A stretch of 64,000 nt of DNA, taken from assembly GCF_036895565.1 (NCBI RefSeq), contig NZ_CP145904.1, forward strand, positions 1 to 64,000, given 5' to 3'. Position 1 is the first letter of the stretch; each line of letters opens with the position of its first letter. Positions 44,989 through 54,205 of this stretch are shown here, in pieces. Under the pieces are notes generated by a model. It ran no database searches, was not told the origin of the DNA, and was given only the letters and a program-made list of their open reading frames with translations. This stretch comes from Flavobacterium sp. KS-LB2 (lineage in GTDB: Bacteria; Bacteroidota; Bacteroidia; Flavobacteriales; Flavobacteriaceae). A program made the position numbers and the translations under genes.

Positions 44989-46566
44989 ATGGCGGAAATC
45001 AAACCTGCTGAAATTTCAGCAATATTAAGAAAGCAAGTAGAAGGTTTTGAATCTGGTGCTACACTAGAAGAAGTAGGAACAGTACTTCAAGTTGGAGATG
45101 GTATTGCTCGTATTTACGGGCTTTCTAATGTTCAATATGGAGAATTAGTTGAATTTGACAATGGATTAGAAGCTATTGTTTTGAACCTTGAAGAAGACAA
45201 TGTAGGTGTGGTACTTTTAGGACCATCTACAGGAATCAAAGAAGGATCAACTGCAAAAAGAACACAACGTATTGCTTCTCTTAAAGTAGGAGAACAAATG
45301 GTAGGTCGTGTAGTAAATACTCTTGGTTTTCCAATTGATGGAAAAGGACCAATTGGTGGAGATTTATACGAGATGCCTTTGGAAAGAAAAGCTCCTGGAG
45401 TTATCTTCCGTCAACCCGTTACTGAACCATTACAAACCGGTATTAAAGCAGTAGATGCTATGATTCCAGTAGGTCGTGGACAACGTGAGCTAGTTATTGG
45501 TGACCGTCAAACAGGTAAATCAACTGTTTGTATCGATACTATCTTAAATCAAAAAGAATTTTATGATGCTGGGAAACCAGTATTCTGTATATATGTTGCA
45601 ATTGGACAAAAAGCGTCAACTGTAGCAGGAATTGCTAAAATGTTAGAAGAAAAAGGTGCAATGGCGTATACCGTTATTGTTGCAGCGAATGCTTCTGATC
45701 CAGCTCCAATGCAAGTGTATGCTCCTTTTGCAGGTGCTGCTATTGGGGAGTATTTTAGAGATTCAGGTCGTCCAGCTTTAATTGTTTATGATGACTTATC
45801 TAAGCAAGCAGTAGCGTATCGTGAGGTTTCTCTTTTATTGAGAAGACCACCGGGACGTGAAGCATATCCTGGAGACGTTTTCTACCTTCACAGTCGTTTA
45901 TTAGAGCGTGCTTGTAAAGTAATTGCTGATGACGGAATTGCTAAAGACATGAACGATTTACCAGACTCATTGAAATCAATTGTAAAAGGTGGTGGTTCTC
46001 TTACTGCTTTACCAATTATTGAAACACAAGCGGGTGACGTTTCTGCATACATCCCAACAAACGTAATTTCGATTACAGATGGTCAAATTTTCCTTGATGG
46101 AGATTTGTTTAACTCTGGGGTTCGTCCAGCGATTAACGTAGGTATCTCTGTATCTCGTGTTGGAGGAAATGCACAAATTAAATCAATGAAAAAAGTAGCT
46201 GGTACATTAAAACTAGATCAAGCACAATTCCGTGAATTGGAAGCGTTTGCTAAATTTGGTTCTGATCTTGATGCTGTTACTTTAAATGTAATTGAAAAAG
46301 GAAAAAGAAACGTTGAAATCTTGAAACAAGGTTTGAACGATCCGTATACTGTTGAAGACCAAGTTGCAATTATCTATGCTGGTTCTAAAAATTTATTGAG
46401 AAATGTTCCTGTGAATAAAGTAAGAGAATTTGAGAAAGATTTCTTAGAATTCTTGAATAACAAACACAGAGCGACTCTTGATGCTTTGAAAGCAGGAAAA
46501 TTAACAGACGAAATTACAGATGTAATCGAAACTGTAGCAAAAGAATTATCAGCAAAATATAACTAA
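44989..46566 (+). CDS. atpA: ATP synthase F1 subunit alpha
   Basis: A 525-residue catalytic-ring subunit. The P-loop is GDRQTGKST (171-179), followed by [12 protein letters not shown] and [27 protein letters not shown], with the arginine-finger segment in [10 protein letters not shown]. It binds nucleotide at the non-catalytic sites. Length is normal for Bacteroidota. Confidence 0.98.
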   Translation: MAEIKPAEISAILRKQVEGFESGATLEEVGTVLQVGDGIARIYGLSNVQYGELVEFDNGLEAIVLNLEEDNVGVVLLGPSTGIKEGSTAKRTQRIASLKVGEQMVGRVVNTLGFPIDGKGPIGGDLYEMPLERKAPGVIFRQPVTEPLQTGIKAVDAMIPVGRGQRELVIGDRQTGKSTVCIDTILNQKEFYDAGKPVFCIYVAIGQKASTVAGIAKMLEEKGAMAYTVIVAANASDPAPMQVYAPFAGAAIGEYFRDSGRPALIVYDDLSKQAVAYREVSLLLRRPPGREAYPGDVFYLHSRLLERACKVIADDGIAKDMNDLPDSLKSIVKGGGSLTALPIIETQAGDVSAYIPTNVISITDGQIFLDGDLFNSGVRPAINVGISVSRVGGNAQIKSMKKVAGTLKLDQAQFRELEAFAKFGSDLDAVTLNVIEKGKRNVEILKQGLNDPYTVEDQVAIIYAGSKNLLRNVPVNKVREFEKDFLEFLNNKHRATLDALKAGKLTDEITDVIETVAKELSAKYN

Positions 46567-46568
46567 AA

Positions 46569-46625
46569 AGTACTAAGTGAGAAGTATTAAGTATCAAAAT
46601 TTTCTAGGTACTTAATACTTAATAC
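46569..46625. repeat. Hairpin-forming AAGTATTAAGTA repeat between atpA and atpG
   Basis: AAGTATTAAGTA (46582-46593) and TACTTAATACTT (46609-46620) are perfect 12-bp complements with a 15-nt loop. Further TACT/AAGT words surround them. It has no T run, so RNA stability or spacing is more likely than termination. Confidence 0.65.
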
Positions 46626-46649
46626 TTAAATCTTCATACTTACAAAACA

Positions 46650-47510
46650 ATGGCAAATTTAAAGGAAATCCGTAATAGAATTACTTCCGTTTCATCTACG
46701 ATGCAAATTACATCGGCAATGAAAATGGTTTCTGCAGCAAAGCTAAAGAAAGCACAAGATGCAATCACAGCAATGCGCCCTTATGCCGAAAAATTAACGG
46801 AACTATTGCAAAATCTTTCTGCTACACTTGAAGGTGACGCAGGTGGAGAGTTTACAACACAACGTGAGATTAAGAAAGTTTTAGTTGTTGCCATTACTTC
46901 TAATAGAGGTTTATGTGGTGCATTTAACACAAATGTTATCAAAGAAGCAAAAAACCGTTCAGAGTTTTATGCTGGAAAGCAAGTGGATATTTTTGCTATC
47001 GGTAAAAAAGGAAATGACGTTTTAAGCAAATCACTTTCAATTGTAGATAATCAAAGCGCTATTTTTGACGATTTGACTTTTGACAATGTGGCAAAAATTG
47101 CTGACTTGTTAACAGAGAAATTTGTTTCTGGTGAATACGATAAAATTGAGTTGATTTACAACCAATTTAAAAATGCTGCGACACAAATCGTTCAAACAGA
47201 ACAATTTTTGCCATTAGCACCTATAAAATCTGATCTTACAGTTTCGACTGGAGATTATATTTTTGAACCTTCAAAAGAAGAAATCGTGTTAACTTTGATT
47301 CCAAAATCATTAAAAACACAATTGTATAAAGGAATTCGTGATTCATTTGCTTCCGAGCATGGAGCACGTATGACTGCGATGCACAAAGCAACTGATAACG
47401 CAACAGAATTGAGAAATCAATTGAAATTGACTTACAACAAAGCACGTCAAGCTTCTATTACTAATGAAATCTTAGAGATTGTTGGTGGTGCTGAAGCATT
47501 GAATGGGTAA
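46650..47510 (+). CDS. atpG: ATP synthase F1 subunit gamma
   Basis: A 286-residue rotor shaft. The N-terminal coiled coil has IRNRITSVSSTMQITSAMKMV, the middle ITSNRGLCGAFN and the C-terminal SEHGARMTAMHKATDNA, all diagnostic. The beta and epsilon genes do not follow; in Bacteroidota atpD and atpC lie elsewhere. A terminator follows 28 bp later, closing the operon. Confidence 0.97.
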   Translation: MANLKEIRNRITSVSSTMQITSAMKMVSAAKLKKAQDAITAMRPYAEKLTELLQNLSATLEGDAGGEFTTQREIKKVLVVAITSNRGLCGAFNTNVIKEAKNRSEFYAGKQVDIFAIGKKGNDVLSKSLSIVDNQSAIFDDLTFDNVAKIADLLTEKFVSGEYDKIELIYNQFKNAATQIVQTEQFLPLAPIKSDLTVSTGDYIFEPSKEEIVLTLIPKSLKTQLYKGIRDSFASEHGARMTAMHKATDNATELRNQLKLTYNKARQASITNEILEIVGGAEALNG

Positions 47511-47537
47511 TACAATATTAATTCAAAATATATTCTA

Positions 47538-47567
47538 AGAGGTATGCTAAAGCGTGCCTCTTTTTTT
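47538..47567 (+). terminator. Terminator of the atp operon
   Basis: AGAGGTATGC (47538-47547) pairs with GCGTGCCTCT (47552-47561), including two G-U pairs, loop TAAA, then seven T. Confidence 0.85.
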
Positions 47568-47599
47568 GTTTAATTTTATAGTTTAAAAATACTAGCAGA

Positions 47600-48043
47600 A
47601 TGAAACTACACCTCAAAGAACTTACTACAAAACAAGAAATGCTGGCGCAATATCCTGTCATGCAATATTTATATACAAATTTCAGTTTAGAGAAATACGA
47701 TGCGTACCTCACGGATATGGTTCCACACAACTACAAGCAAATTGCCGTCTTTGAAAATGACGTTTGCGTAGGGTTATCTGGATTGTGGTCTGGAACTAAA
47801 CTTTGGTCTGGAAAGTACTTAGAAATTGATAACTTTATCGTGCATCCAGAGCACCGTAAAAAAGGAATTGGGAAAATGATGACGGATTACGTCGATGCCA
47901 AAGCAAAAGAACTCGGTTGTACCATGATTGTTTTAGATGCTTTTACGGGAAATTTTAATGCACATCGTTTTTATTACAACCAAGGTTATGTACCAAAAGG
48001 ATTTCACTTTCTCAAGATTTTAAATGAAGAAGGATTAAGTTAA
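47600..48043 (+). CDS. GNAT family N-acetyltransferase
   Basis: A 147-residue GNAT-fold protein. The acetyl-CoA binding motif A is IDNFIVHPEHRKKGIGKMMTDYV with R-K-K-G-I-G-K, followed by VLDAFTGNFNAHRFYYNQGYVPKGFHF. The substrate cannot be told from sequence. It is followed after 10 bp by a small secreted protein and may be co-transcribed with it. Confidence 0.88.
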   Translation: MKLHLKELTTKQEMLAQYPVMQYLYTNFSLEKYDAYLTDMVPHNYKQIAVFENDVCVGLSGLWSGTKLWSGKYLEIDNFIVHPEHRKKGIGKMMTDYVDAKAKELGCTMIVLDAFTGNFNAHRFYYNQGYVPKGFHFLKILNEEGLS

Positions 48044-48053
48044 AAAGAAAAAT

Positions 48054-48515
48054 ATGAAAGGATTTAAAACAATTTTTTCCTTATTTATAATGGCAATCAG
48101 CCTTACTTTTTGTGCTATGAAACAAGAATTTCAAACGGAATTTCCTCAAGAAATAAAATCAGTTTTTTACCAGAAAGAGAAAAACAGTGCCAAAAGTAGC
48201 GGAGTATATTTTTATATTGAATTAGAAAAACCGTTAGCGAAAACCGTCAAGTTAGAGAAAGTCTATTTTCACAATCAGGAAGCGTTTCTAAAAGGAATTA
48301 CCTCAAAAGATTTTACAGCTTATTTCAGCTCAAGTATTGCCCAGCAGGATTTGATATTGCACAAAGATCCTTCAAAAGAATATGGAAATAAAGCGCCAGT
48401 CATTCAAAAAACTAAATTTCATTTGAAACCCAACGAAGCAGTTTTGGAATACAAGAAAGATCATAAAACCCAGTTTTTTAAAATATCAAATCTCATAGAA
48501 AAGCCATTAAGATAA
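48054..48515 (+). CDS. Small secreted hypothetical protein
   Basis: A 153-residue protein with an N-terminal export signal (about 1-20, KTIFSLFIMAISLTFCA). The cysteine at 20 is not in a perfect lipobox, so lipidation is uncertain. The mature part is predicted beta-rich (SGVYFYIELEKPLAKTVKLEKVYFHNQ). I do not recognise a family with a known function. Confidence 0.65.
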   Translation: MKGFKTIFSLFIMAISLTFCAMKQEFQTEFPQEIKSVFYQKEKNSAKSSGVYFYIELEKPLAKTVKLEKVYFHNQEAFLKGITSKDFTAYFSSSIAQQDLILHKDPSKEYGNKAPVIQKTKFHLKPNEAVLEYKKDHKTQFFKISNLIEKPLR

Positions 48516-48637
48516 TTTTGGTGAAAAGGAGTTTATTTTTAGTGAATTGTTTGGCATTAAAACAAATATTCACTTCAGATGATTAAACCAAAGAATTCGT
48601 TATTTTTGTTTTTATAAATAGTAATAGACACATCATT

Positions 48638-50104
48638 TTGGGATTATATAAAAATCTTTTTAAACAGACTGCCATTTATGGATTGGCTACGGTTATACCA
48701 AGAATGTTCAGTTTTATACTGGTTCCATTATACACAGATTTGCTTCCTAAAGCAGAATACGGAAAAGTTTCTATCATTTTTGCTTGGATGATTTTCTTTA
48801 ATGTCATTCTTGCGTATGGATTTGAGACTGCTTTCTTTAGATTTTACAATAAAGAAACCGATAAGAAATCGGTTGTGGAAACAACATCCGTTTCGCTCTT
48901 TTGGACTTCTATTTCGTTTTTATTTATAGCCTTATTATTTAGAAATAAATTAGCAATTTGGTCCGGAATTGATGTTCAATATATTACGTACACCATCTGG
49001 ATTTTAGTTCTGGATGCGCTAGTGATTGTTCCTTTTTCTAAATTAAGAGTCAATCAGCAACCTATAAAATATGCTCTAATTAAAATAGGAAATGTGGCTA
49101 TTAATCTGCTTTTAAACCTTTTCTTTTTGATTTATTTGCCAAGCATCGAACAGTCAAATCCCGATAGTTTTTTATGTTCTTTTTACTTAGAAGATTTTCA
49201 AATAGGTTATATTTTTGTATCGAATATCGTTGCGAGTTTAGTTACTTTTCTCCTACTTTCTCCTAACTACCTTTTGCTAAAATGGCATTTTGATTACACC
49301 CTTTGGAAGCGAATGATGCAGTATGGCTTGCCTATTATGGTTGCCGGAATCGCATTTGCCATCAACGAGCAATTCGATAAAATTTTATTAGGAAAGCTAC
49401 TTCCAGCAAACATCGCTGCTGCCGAGGTGGGTGTTTATTCTGCATGTTACAAACTCGGTTTGTTTATGGTTTTGTATCGCACGGCTTACACCTTAGGAAT
49501 TGAACCCTTCTTTTTCAGCCACGCTGATAAGCAAGATGCCCCTCAAACCTACGCCACGATTACCAAATATTTTGTCATTTTCGGCTCTTTTATATTACTA
49601 TCCGTAATCGTTTTTGCCGATGTCTTGAAAGTTATTATGATACAAGATGAATCTTATTGGGAAGCTATGAAAGTAGTACCCTTAATCATTCTCGCCAATT
49701 TTTTCCTTGGCATATACACCAATCTTTCGGTTTGGTATAAACTGATAGACAAAACCCATATCGGAGCCTATATTTCTATAGTGGGAGCTATAATCACATT
49801 AGCTTTAAATTACCTGCTAATCCCCACAATGAGCTATTATGGCTCGGCAATTGCTACAATTGCGGCCTATGGAAGCATGATGTTTATCTCTTACTATTTC
49901 GGAAACAAATATTATCCCATCCCGTATGACACTAATAAAATTGCAATTTATCTGCTATTATCCATAGGATTTTCTGCGATTTCATTTTATGGTTTCCGAG
50001 AAAATTATTTTGTCGGAATCCCATTATTGCTCGCGTTCCTGTATTTTATATACCACAACGAAAAAGAATTATTAACCAAGATTTTAAAACGAAAACCGAA
50101 TTAA
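48638..50104 (+). CDS. Lipopolysaccharide/oligosaccharide flippase-like membrane protein
   Basis: A 488-residue protein with about 14 helices of the MOP exporter superfamily. It begins at a TTG: GLYKNLFKQTAIYGLATVIPRMFSFILVPLYTDLLPKAEYG is the conserved family opening, so the non-ATG start is well supported. It is a second Wzx-like protein in this window, but lies in the conserved flippase-dut-nucleotidyltransferase set, not in the capsule cluster, and so probably serves another glycan. Confidence 0.83.
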   Translation: MGLYKNLFKQTAIYGLATVIPRMFSFILVPLYTDLLPKAEYGKVSIIFAWMIFFNVILAYGFETAFFRFYNKETDKKSVVETTSVSLFWTSISFLFIALLFRNKLAIWSGIDVQYITYTIWILVLDALVIVPFSKLRVNQQPIKYALIKIGNVAINLLLNLFFLIYLPSIEQSNPDSFLCSFYLEDFQIGYIFVSNIVASLVTFLLLSPNYLLLKWHFDYTLWKRMMQYGLPIMVAGIAFAINEQFDKILLGKLLPANIAAAEVGVYSACYKLGLFMVLYRTAYTLGIEPFFFSHADKQDAPQTYATITKYFVIFGSFILLSVIVFADVLKVIMIQDESYWEAMKVVPLIILANFFLGIYTNLSVWYKLIDKTHIGAYISIVGAIITLALNYLLIPTMSYYGSAIATIAAYGSMMFISYYFGNKYYPIPYDTNKIAIYLLLSIGFSAISFYGFRENYFVGIPLLLAFLYFIYHNEKELLTKILKRKPN

Positions 50105-50110
50105 AATAAT

Positions 50111-50261
50111 TTTTAGGAGCCAATCGCGCTGTACGTTTCAAGCTTTTTCCTAAAATTGTTTTTTTCTAAGTCCAAAAAGGAGCTTCCTCTGGTCGCTCTT
50201 TTTATCCATGAAAAAATACAATTTTACAAAAAAAGGCTTTCCACTTCCATCACGGCTAAAA
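50111..50261. repeat. Structured intergenic repeat element, copy B
   Basis: About 151 bp bounded by TTTTAG (50111) and GGCTAAAA (50254-50261), which pair. Inside, TTTTAGGA pairs with TCCTAAAA (50148-50155), AAAAAGGAGC with GCTCTTTTT, and a TAAAATTG/CAATTTTA arm spans the centre, giving a branched fold. It shares GCTGTACG (50128-50135) and CCACTTCCATC (50241-50251) in the same order with the element at 38286-38410. No coding frame is convincing. Confidence 0.6.
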
Positions 50262-50326
50262 TCTTAAATACTATATAAATCCTGCGAATCAGCAATTCAT
50301 AGCTTGTTCCATAACCATAAATAATA

Positions 50327-50761
50327 ATGACAATAAACATAATCAACAAATCACAACACGCCTTGCCCAACTATGAAACCATAGCTTCAGCAGGAATGGA
50401 TTTAAGAGCTAACTTAACCGAATCGATAAACCTTAAACCACTGGAAAGAACCATTATAAAAACAGGTCTTTTTATAGAATTACCAATAGGTTATGAAGCA
50501 CAAGTACGTCCAAGAAGCGGTCTGGCTGCCAAAAAAGGGATTACAGTGCTGAATTCTCCGGGAACAGTAGATGCAGATTATCGTGGCGAAATTGGTGTGA
50601 TTTTAGTAAATTTATCCAATGAAGATTTCGTCATCGAAAACGGAGAGCGTATCGCACAACTTATCATAGCAAAACACGAACGAGCGGAGTGGATCGAAGT
50701 TCAAGAGCTATCAGAAACTTCTAGAGGCGAAGGTGGTTTTGGAAGTACGGGAGTGAAATAA
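50327..50761 (+). CDS. dut: dUTP diphosphatase
   Basis: A 144-residue trimeric dUTPase, which hydrolyses dUTP to dUMP and keeps uracil out of DNA. All five motifs are present: [41 protein letters not shown] and the C-terminal [10 protein letters not shown] arm. Complete and typical in length. Confidence 0.97.
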   Translation: MTINIINKSQHALPNYETIASAGMDLRANLTESINLKPLERTIIKTGLFIELPIGYEAQVRPRSGLAAKKGITVLNSPGTVDADYRGEIGVILVNLSNEDFVIENGERIAQLIIAKHERAEWIEVQELSETSRGEGGFGSTGVK

Positions 50762-50986
50762 CTAAGCAGTGTTCAGTATTCAGTTGTGAAAATTGATTAA
50801 CCAAGTTGTTTCAAAAACCAAGTTGTGGAAATCGGTACAATCTGTTTAATCTGTAGCATAATAAAACAAAAAAAACTTTGCGAACTTTACGGTTAAAAAA
50901 AGTAAATTAATTTAATAATTCAAAGATTAAAAAATTTAAATATTTGTATTAAATTTTTCAATCATTTAATTTTTCAATAAAAAAAT
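50762..50986. other. Low-complexity intergenic region after dut
   Basis: 225 bp holding short phrases such as CTGTTTAATCTGT and TTGCGAACTTTACGG, of a kind I recall between many flavobacterial genes, and an imperfect AT-only hairpin at about 50925-50963 (GATTAAAAAATTTAAATA facing a near complement). No gene is seen. Confidence 0.4.
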
Positions 50987-51997
50987 ATGAAAATAATTGT
51001 CCCAATGGCAGGCCGTGGTTCACGCCTTCGCCCACATACATTAACTATTCCTAAGCCATTAATTCCAGTTGCTGGAAAACCAATTGTGCATCGTCTAGTA
51101 GAAGATATCGCCGGCGTATTGAATCAAGATATCGAAGAAGTAGCCTTTATCATTCACGAAAGTTTTGGCAAAAAAGTAGAAGAAGAACTACTTGCTATTG
51201 CTCAAAAATTAGGTGCCAAAGGAACTATTTATTATCAAAACGAAGCGTTAGGAACGGGTCATGCCATTATGTGTGCCAAAGATTCTTTGAGCGGACCAGC
51301 GGTTATTGCTTATGCCGATACGTTAATTCGTGCCGATTTTGATTTAGATCAAAATGCCGATAGTGTTATTTGGGTAAAACAAGTGGATCATCCAGAAGCT
51401 TTTGGAGTAATAAACCTCAATGACGCTAATGAAATAGTAGAATTAGTAGAAAAACCAGCAACATTTGTATCTGATCTTGCTGTTATTGGAATTTATTATT
51501 TTAAAGATATTGCCGTTCTAAAAAACGAACTGCAATTAGTATTAGATAATAATATTATTCATGGAGGAGAATATCAAATTAATGATGGAATCAAGCAAAT
51601 GATGGCCAAAGGCATGAAATTTGTTCCAGGTAAAGTAGACGAATGGATGGATTGTGGCAACAAAGATGTTACAGTTGAAACAAATTCTAGAATGTTAGGT
51701 TTCTTACACAATGACGGAGAGCATTTAGTAGACTTCGATGTTAAATTAGAAAATGCTACTATTATTCCGCCCTGTTACATTGGAGAAGATGTGGTATTAA
51801 TTAATGCAACTGTTGGGCCCAATGTCTCTCTAGGAAAAGGATGTCATGTAGTAAACAGTACTATTAAAAATAGTTTGGTACAAACGCACGCTCATATAAA
51901 AAATGCGAATTTAGATAATGCAATGATTGGAAATCATGCCAGCTTTGATGGTAATTTTACAAGCATCAGTATTGGTGATTATTCGGTTTTAGAATAA
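50987..51997 (+). CDS. Sugar-phosphate nucleotidyltransferase
   Basis: A 336-residue protein. An N-terminal nucleotidyl transferase domain carries the activator loop GRGSRLRPHTLTIPKPLIPVAG, then ALGTGHAIMCAKD, YADTLIRADF and VEKPATFV. A short C-terminal left-handed beta-helix begins near ATIIPPCYIGEDVVLINATVG. It activates a hexose 1-phosphate with NTP. The exact sugar cannot be assigned. It lies in the conserved flippase-dut-TPR-EnvC set. Confidence 0.88.
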   Translation: MKIIVPMAGRGSRLRPHTLTIPKPLIPVAGKPIVHRLVEDIAGVLNQDIEEVAFIIHESFGKKVEEELLAIAQKLGAKGTIYYQNEALGTGHAIMCAKDSLSGPAVIAYADTLIRADFDLDQNADSVIWVKQVDHPEAFGVINLNDANEIVELVEKPATFVSDLAVIGIYYFKDIAVLKNELQLVLDNNIIHGGEYQINDGIKQMMAKGMKFVPGKVDEWMDCGNKDVTVETNSRMLGFLHNDGEHLVDFDVKLENATIIPPCYIGEDVVLINATVGPNVSLGKGCHVVNSTIKNSLVQTHAHIKNANLDNAMIGNHASFDGNFTSISIGDYSVLE

Positions 51998-52047
51998 AAT
52001 GGTTCGATTGTTGTACCTAGTATAAAGATGCAGAATTAAAAAACAGC

Positions 52048-53400
52048 ATGAAAAACAGCGCTTTACTATTTTTATTTCTGGTTTTGCAATGCAATTCAGC
52101 TTTGCTATGGGCACAAACGGAACCCGAGGAAATCAAGCTTGATACAGATCAATTTCAGGAACTTTTTTATGAATCATTGCTTCAAAAAGGAATTGAAAAT
52201 TATGATAAAGCAGTAATAGCCTTGGATAAATGCATCAAGATTAAACCAGATGATGCGGCTGTTTATTATGAATTAGGAAAAAATTATTTAGCATTAAAGG
52301 AATATAAAAATGCCTATAGTTCATTTGAAAAAGCGACCCAAATAGATCCAAAAAATAAATGGTTCTGGGTGGGAATGTACGATGTGAGTTATGAAACTAA
52401 AAATTTTACCCAGGGAATTACGGTCATCAATAAATTAATTGAATTTGATCCAAAGTATAAAGAAGATTTGACCTCTTTGTATATGGGGACTAATCAGTTT
52501 GAAAAAGCATTGACGTTAATTCAAGAACTCAATGAAACCATTGGAAAAACAGACCGTAGGGAATTATACAAAAGCCAAATCCTGTCCGAAGGAAAGTTTC
52601 AAAATATTGAAGTTTCAAATTTGTTAGCACAGATTGAAAAGAACCCAAAAGAAGAGTCAAATTACATCAGTCTAATTGTTTTGTATTCTAAAAATAATGA
52701 AGAGGGAAAAGCTTTTGAAATTGTCAAAAAACTGGAAAAAGCCTTACCAAATTCTGAATGGGCACAAGTAACGTTGTTCAAAACGTATTTGGATAATAAT
52801 GATGGACCAAAAGCAATTAGTGCCATGAATGTAGTTTTGGCTAGCGCCAAAATAGATTCTAAAATAAAGCACAGAATACTGAATGAGTTTTTGATTTTTG
52901 CAAATAAAAATCCGCAATACACAGCTGATTTAGAAAAAGCAATTTCATATTTCGATAATGATAAAGAAGTTAATGTTGCTAAGGAAATAGGGAAATTTTT
53001 CCATACAAAAAAGCAATGGGCAAAAGCAATTACCTACTATGAACAAGCATTAAAAAATGGTTCTGGAGACGATATCGAAACCCATTTGCTTTTGCTTCAG
53101 ATGTATACAGAGACAAAGGAGTTTGGGTTGGTAGCTAAAAAAGCGTCAGCAATGGTTGATGTTTTTCCAACACAACCACAGTTTTACTACTACTCAGGAA
53201 TGGCTAATAATCAATTGCAACAATTTAAGAAAGCCAAAGATATACTAGAAATGGGCATGGATTATGTAGTAGAAGATAGAGCATTAGAAATAAACTTCAA
53301 CATTCAGTTAGGAGAAGCGTACAATGGCTTGGGAGATTTCAAGAAAAAGGAGCTGTATTTTTCTAAAGCCAATCAATTAATAAAAGAAAAAAAACAATGA
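52048..53400 (+). CDS. TPR protein, exported
   Basis: A 450-residue protein with a signal peptide (about 1-23, ending LLWAQ) and many tetratricopeptide repeats, clearest at VYYELGKNYLALKEYKNAYSSFEKATQIDP, WAKAITYYEQALKNG and IQLGEAYNGLGDFKKKELYFSKANQL. It is probably a periplasmic scaffold. Its stop overlaps the next ATG by 4 bp (ATGA), indicating coupled translation with the DUF4292 lipoprotein. Confidence 0.85.
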   Translation: MKNSALLFLFLVLQCNSALLWAQTEPEEIKLDTDQFQELFYESLLQKGIENYDKAVIALDKCIKIKPDDAAVYYELGKNYLALKEYKNAYSSFEKATQIDPKNKWFWVGMYDVSYETKNFTQGITVINKLIEFDPKYKEDLTSLYMGTNQFEKALTLIQELNETIGKTDRRELYKSQILSEGKFQNIEVSNLLAQIEKNPKEESNYISLIVLYSKNNEEGKAFEIVKKLEKALPNSEWAQVTLFKTYLDNNDGPKAISAMNVVLASAKIDSKIKHRILNEFLIFANKNPQYTADLEKAISYFDNDKEVNVAKEIGKFFHTKKQWAKAITYYEQALKNGSGDDIETHLLLLQMYTETKEFGLVAKKASAMVDVFPTQPQFYYYSGMANNQLQQFKKAKDILEMGMDYVVEDRALEINFNIQLGEAYNGLGDFKKKELYFSKANQLIKEKKQ

Positions 53401-54182
53401 AAAAAATAGCAATAATAGTATTAATAGCTCTTTTTATGGTGTCGTGTAAATCGAAAGCCATAGCAGTTGCGGCAGGGAATGTGCCAACAACGGAGGCGAG
53501 TTACATGACGTCTAAAAAAATAATAGAAAATTATTACAACAATAAAAATCAGTTTTCTACATTATATATTAAATCGAGTGCGCGTTATGCTGACAACAAA
53601 CAAACTCAAAATGTTACGGCTGAAATTAGGATTAAGAAAGACGAACAAATTTTAGTTAGCATTCGTTTTCTTGGAATTACAATGGCTAAAGCATTGATTA
53701 CACCAAAGTCAGTGAACTATTATGAAAAAATAAACGGTAGTTATTTTGAAGGTGATTTTACTAGCTTAAGCCAATGGTTAGGAACGGATTTAGATTATAA
53801 TAAAATTCAAAATATGTTATTAGGTCAAGCAATTGATGATTTGACGAAAGGGAAGTATCTGGAATCCTTGCTGGAACAAACGTACCGTTTAGATGATGTT
53901 TCGAATGCAAATACGAAAAAATCATTCTTTTTGGATGCCGATAAGTTTTTAGTTCAAAAACAAGAAATCACCCAAACTACCGAGGAACGAATGATTAAAG
54001 TAGCCTATGCAGACAACAAAGTCTATAACGAGGGAACATTGCCAACTAGCGTTCTAATCAATACGTTTCAGAAGAAAGGAAACACCGAAATTAATCTGGA
54101 TTACAACACGGTAACTTTCAATGAAGAACTTTCTTTTCCTTATAGTGTTCCAAATGGGTACAAAAGAATTATAATTAAGTAA
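53397..54182 (+). CDS. DUF4292 lipoprotein
   Basis: A 261-residue lipoprotein (lipobox MVSC, C17). The core LYIKSSARYADNKQTQNVTAEIRIKKDEQILVSIRF, the SVNYYEKINGSYFEGDF block and the late FPYSVPNGYKRI fit DUF4292, which resembles LolA/LppX lipid carriers in fold. It may bind a lipid at the outer membrane, but this is inference. Translationally coupled to the TPR gene and 23 bp before the EnvC-like gene. Confidence 0.85.
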   Translation: MKKIAIIVLIALFMVSCKSKAIAVAAGNVPTTEASYMTSKKIIENYYNNKNQFSTLYIKSSARYADNKQTQNVTAEIRIKKDEQILVSIRFLGITMAKALITPKSVNYYEKINGSYFEGDFTSLSQWLGTDLDYNKIQNMLLGQAIDDLTKGKYLESLLEQTYRLDDVSNANTKKSFFLDADKFLVQKQEITQTTEERMIKVAYADNKVYNEGTLPTSVLINTFQKKGNTEINLDYNTVTFNEELSFPYSVPNGYKRIIIK

Positions 54183-54205
54183 ATTAGCCAAAATATTTTT
54201 TTAAT

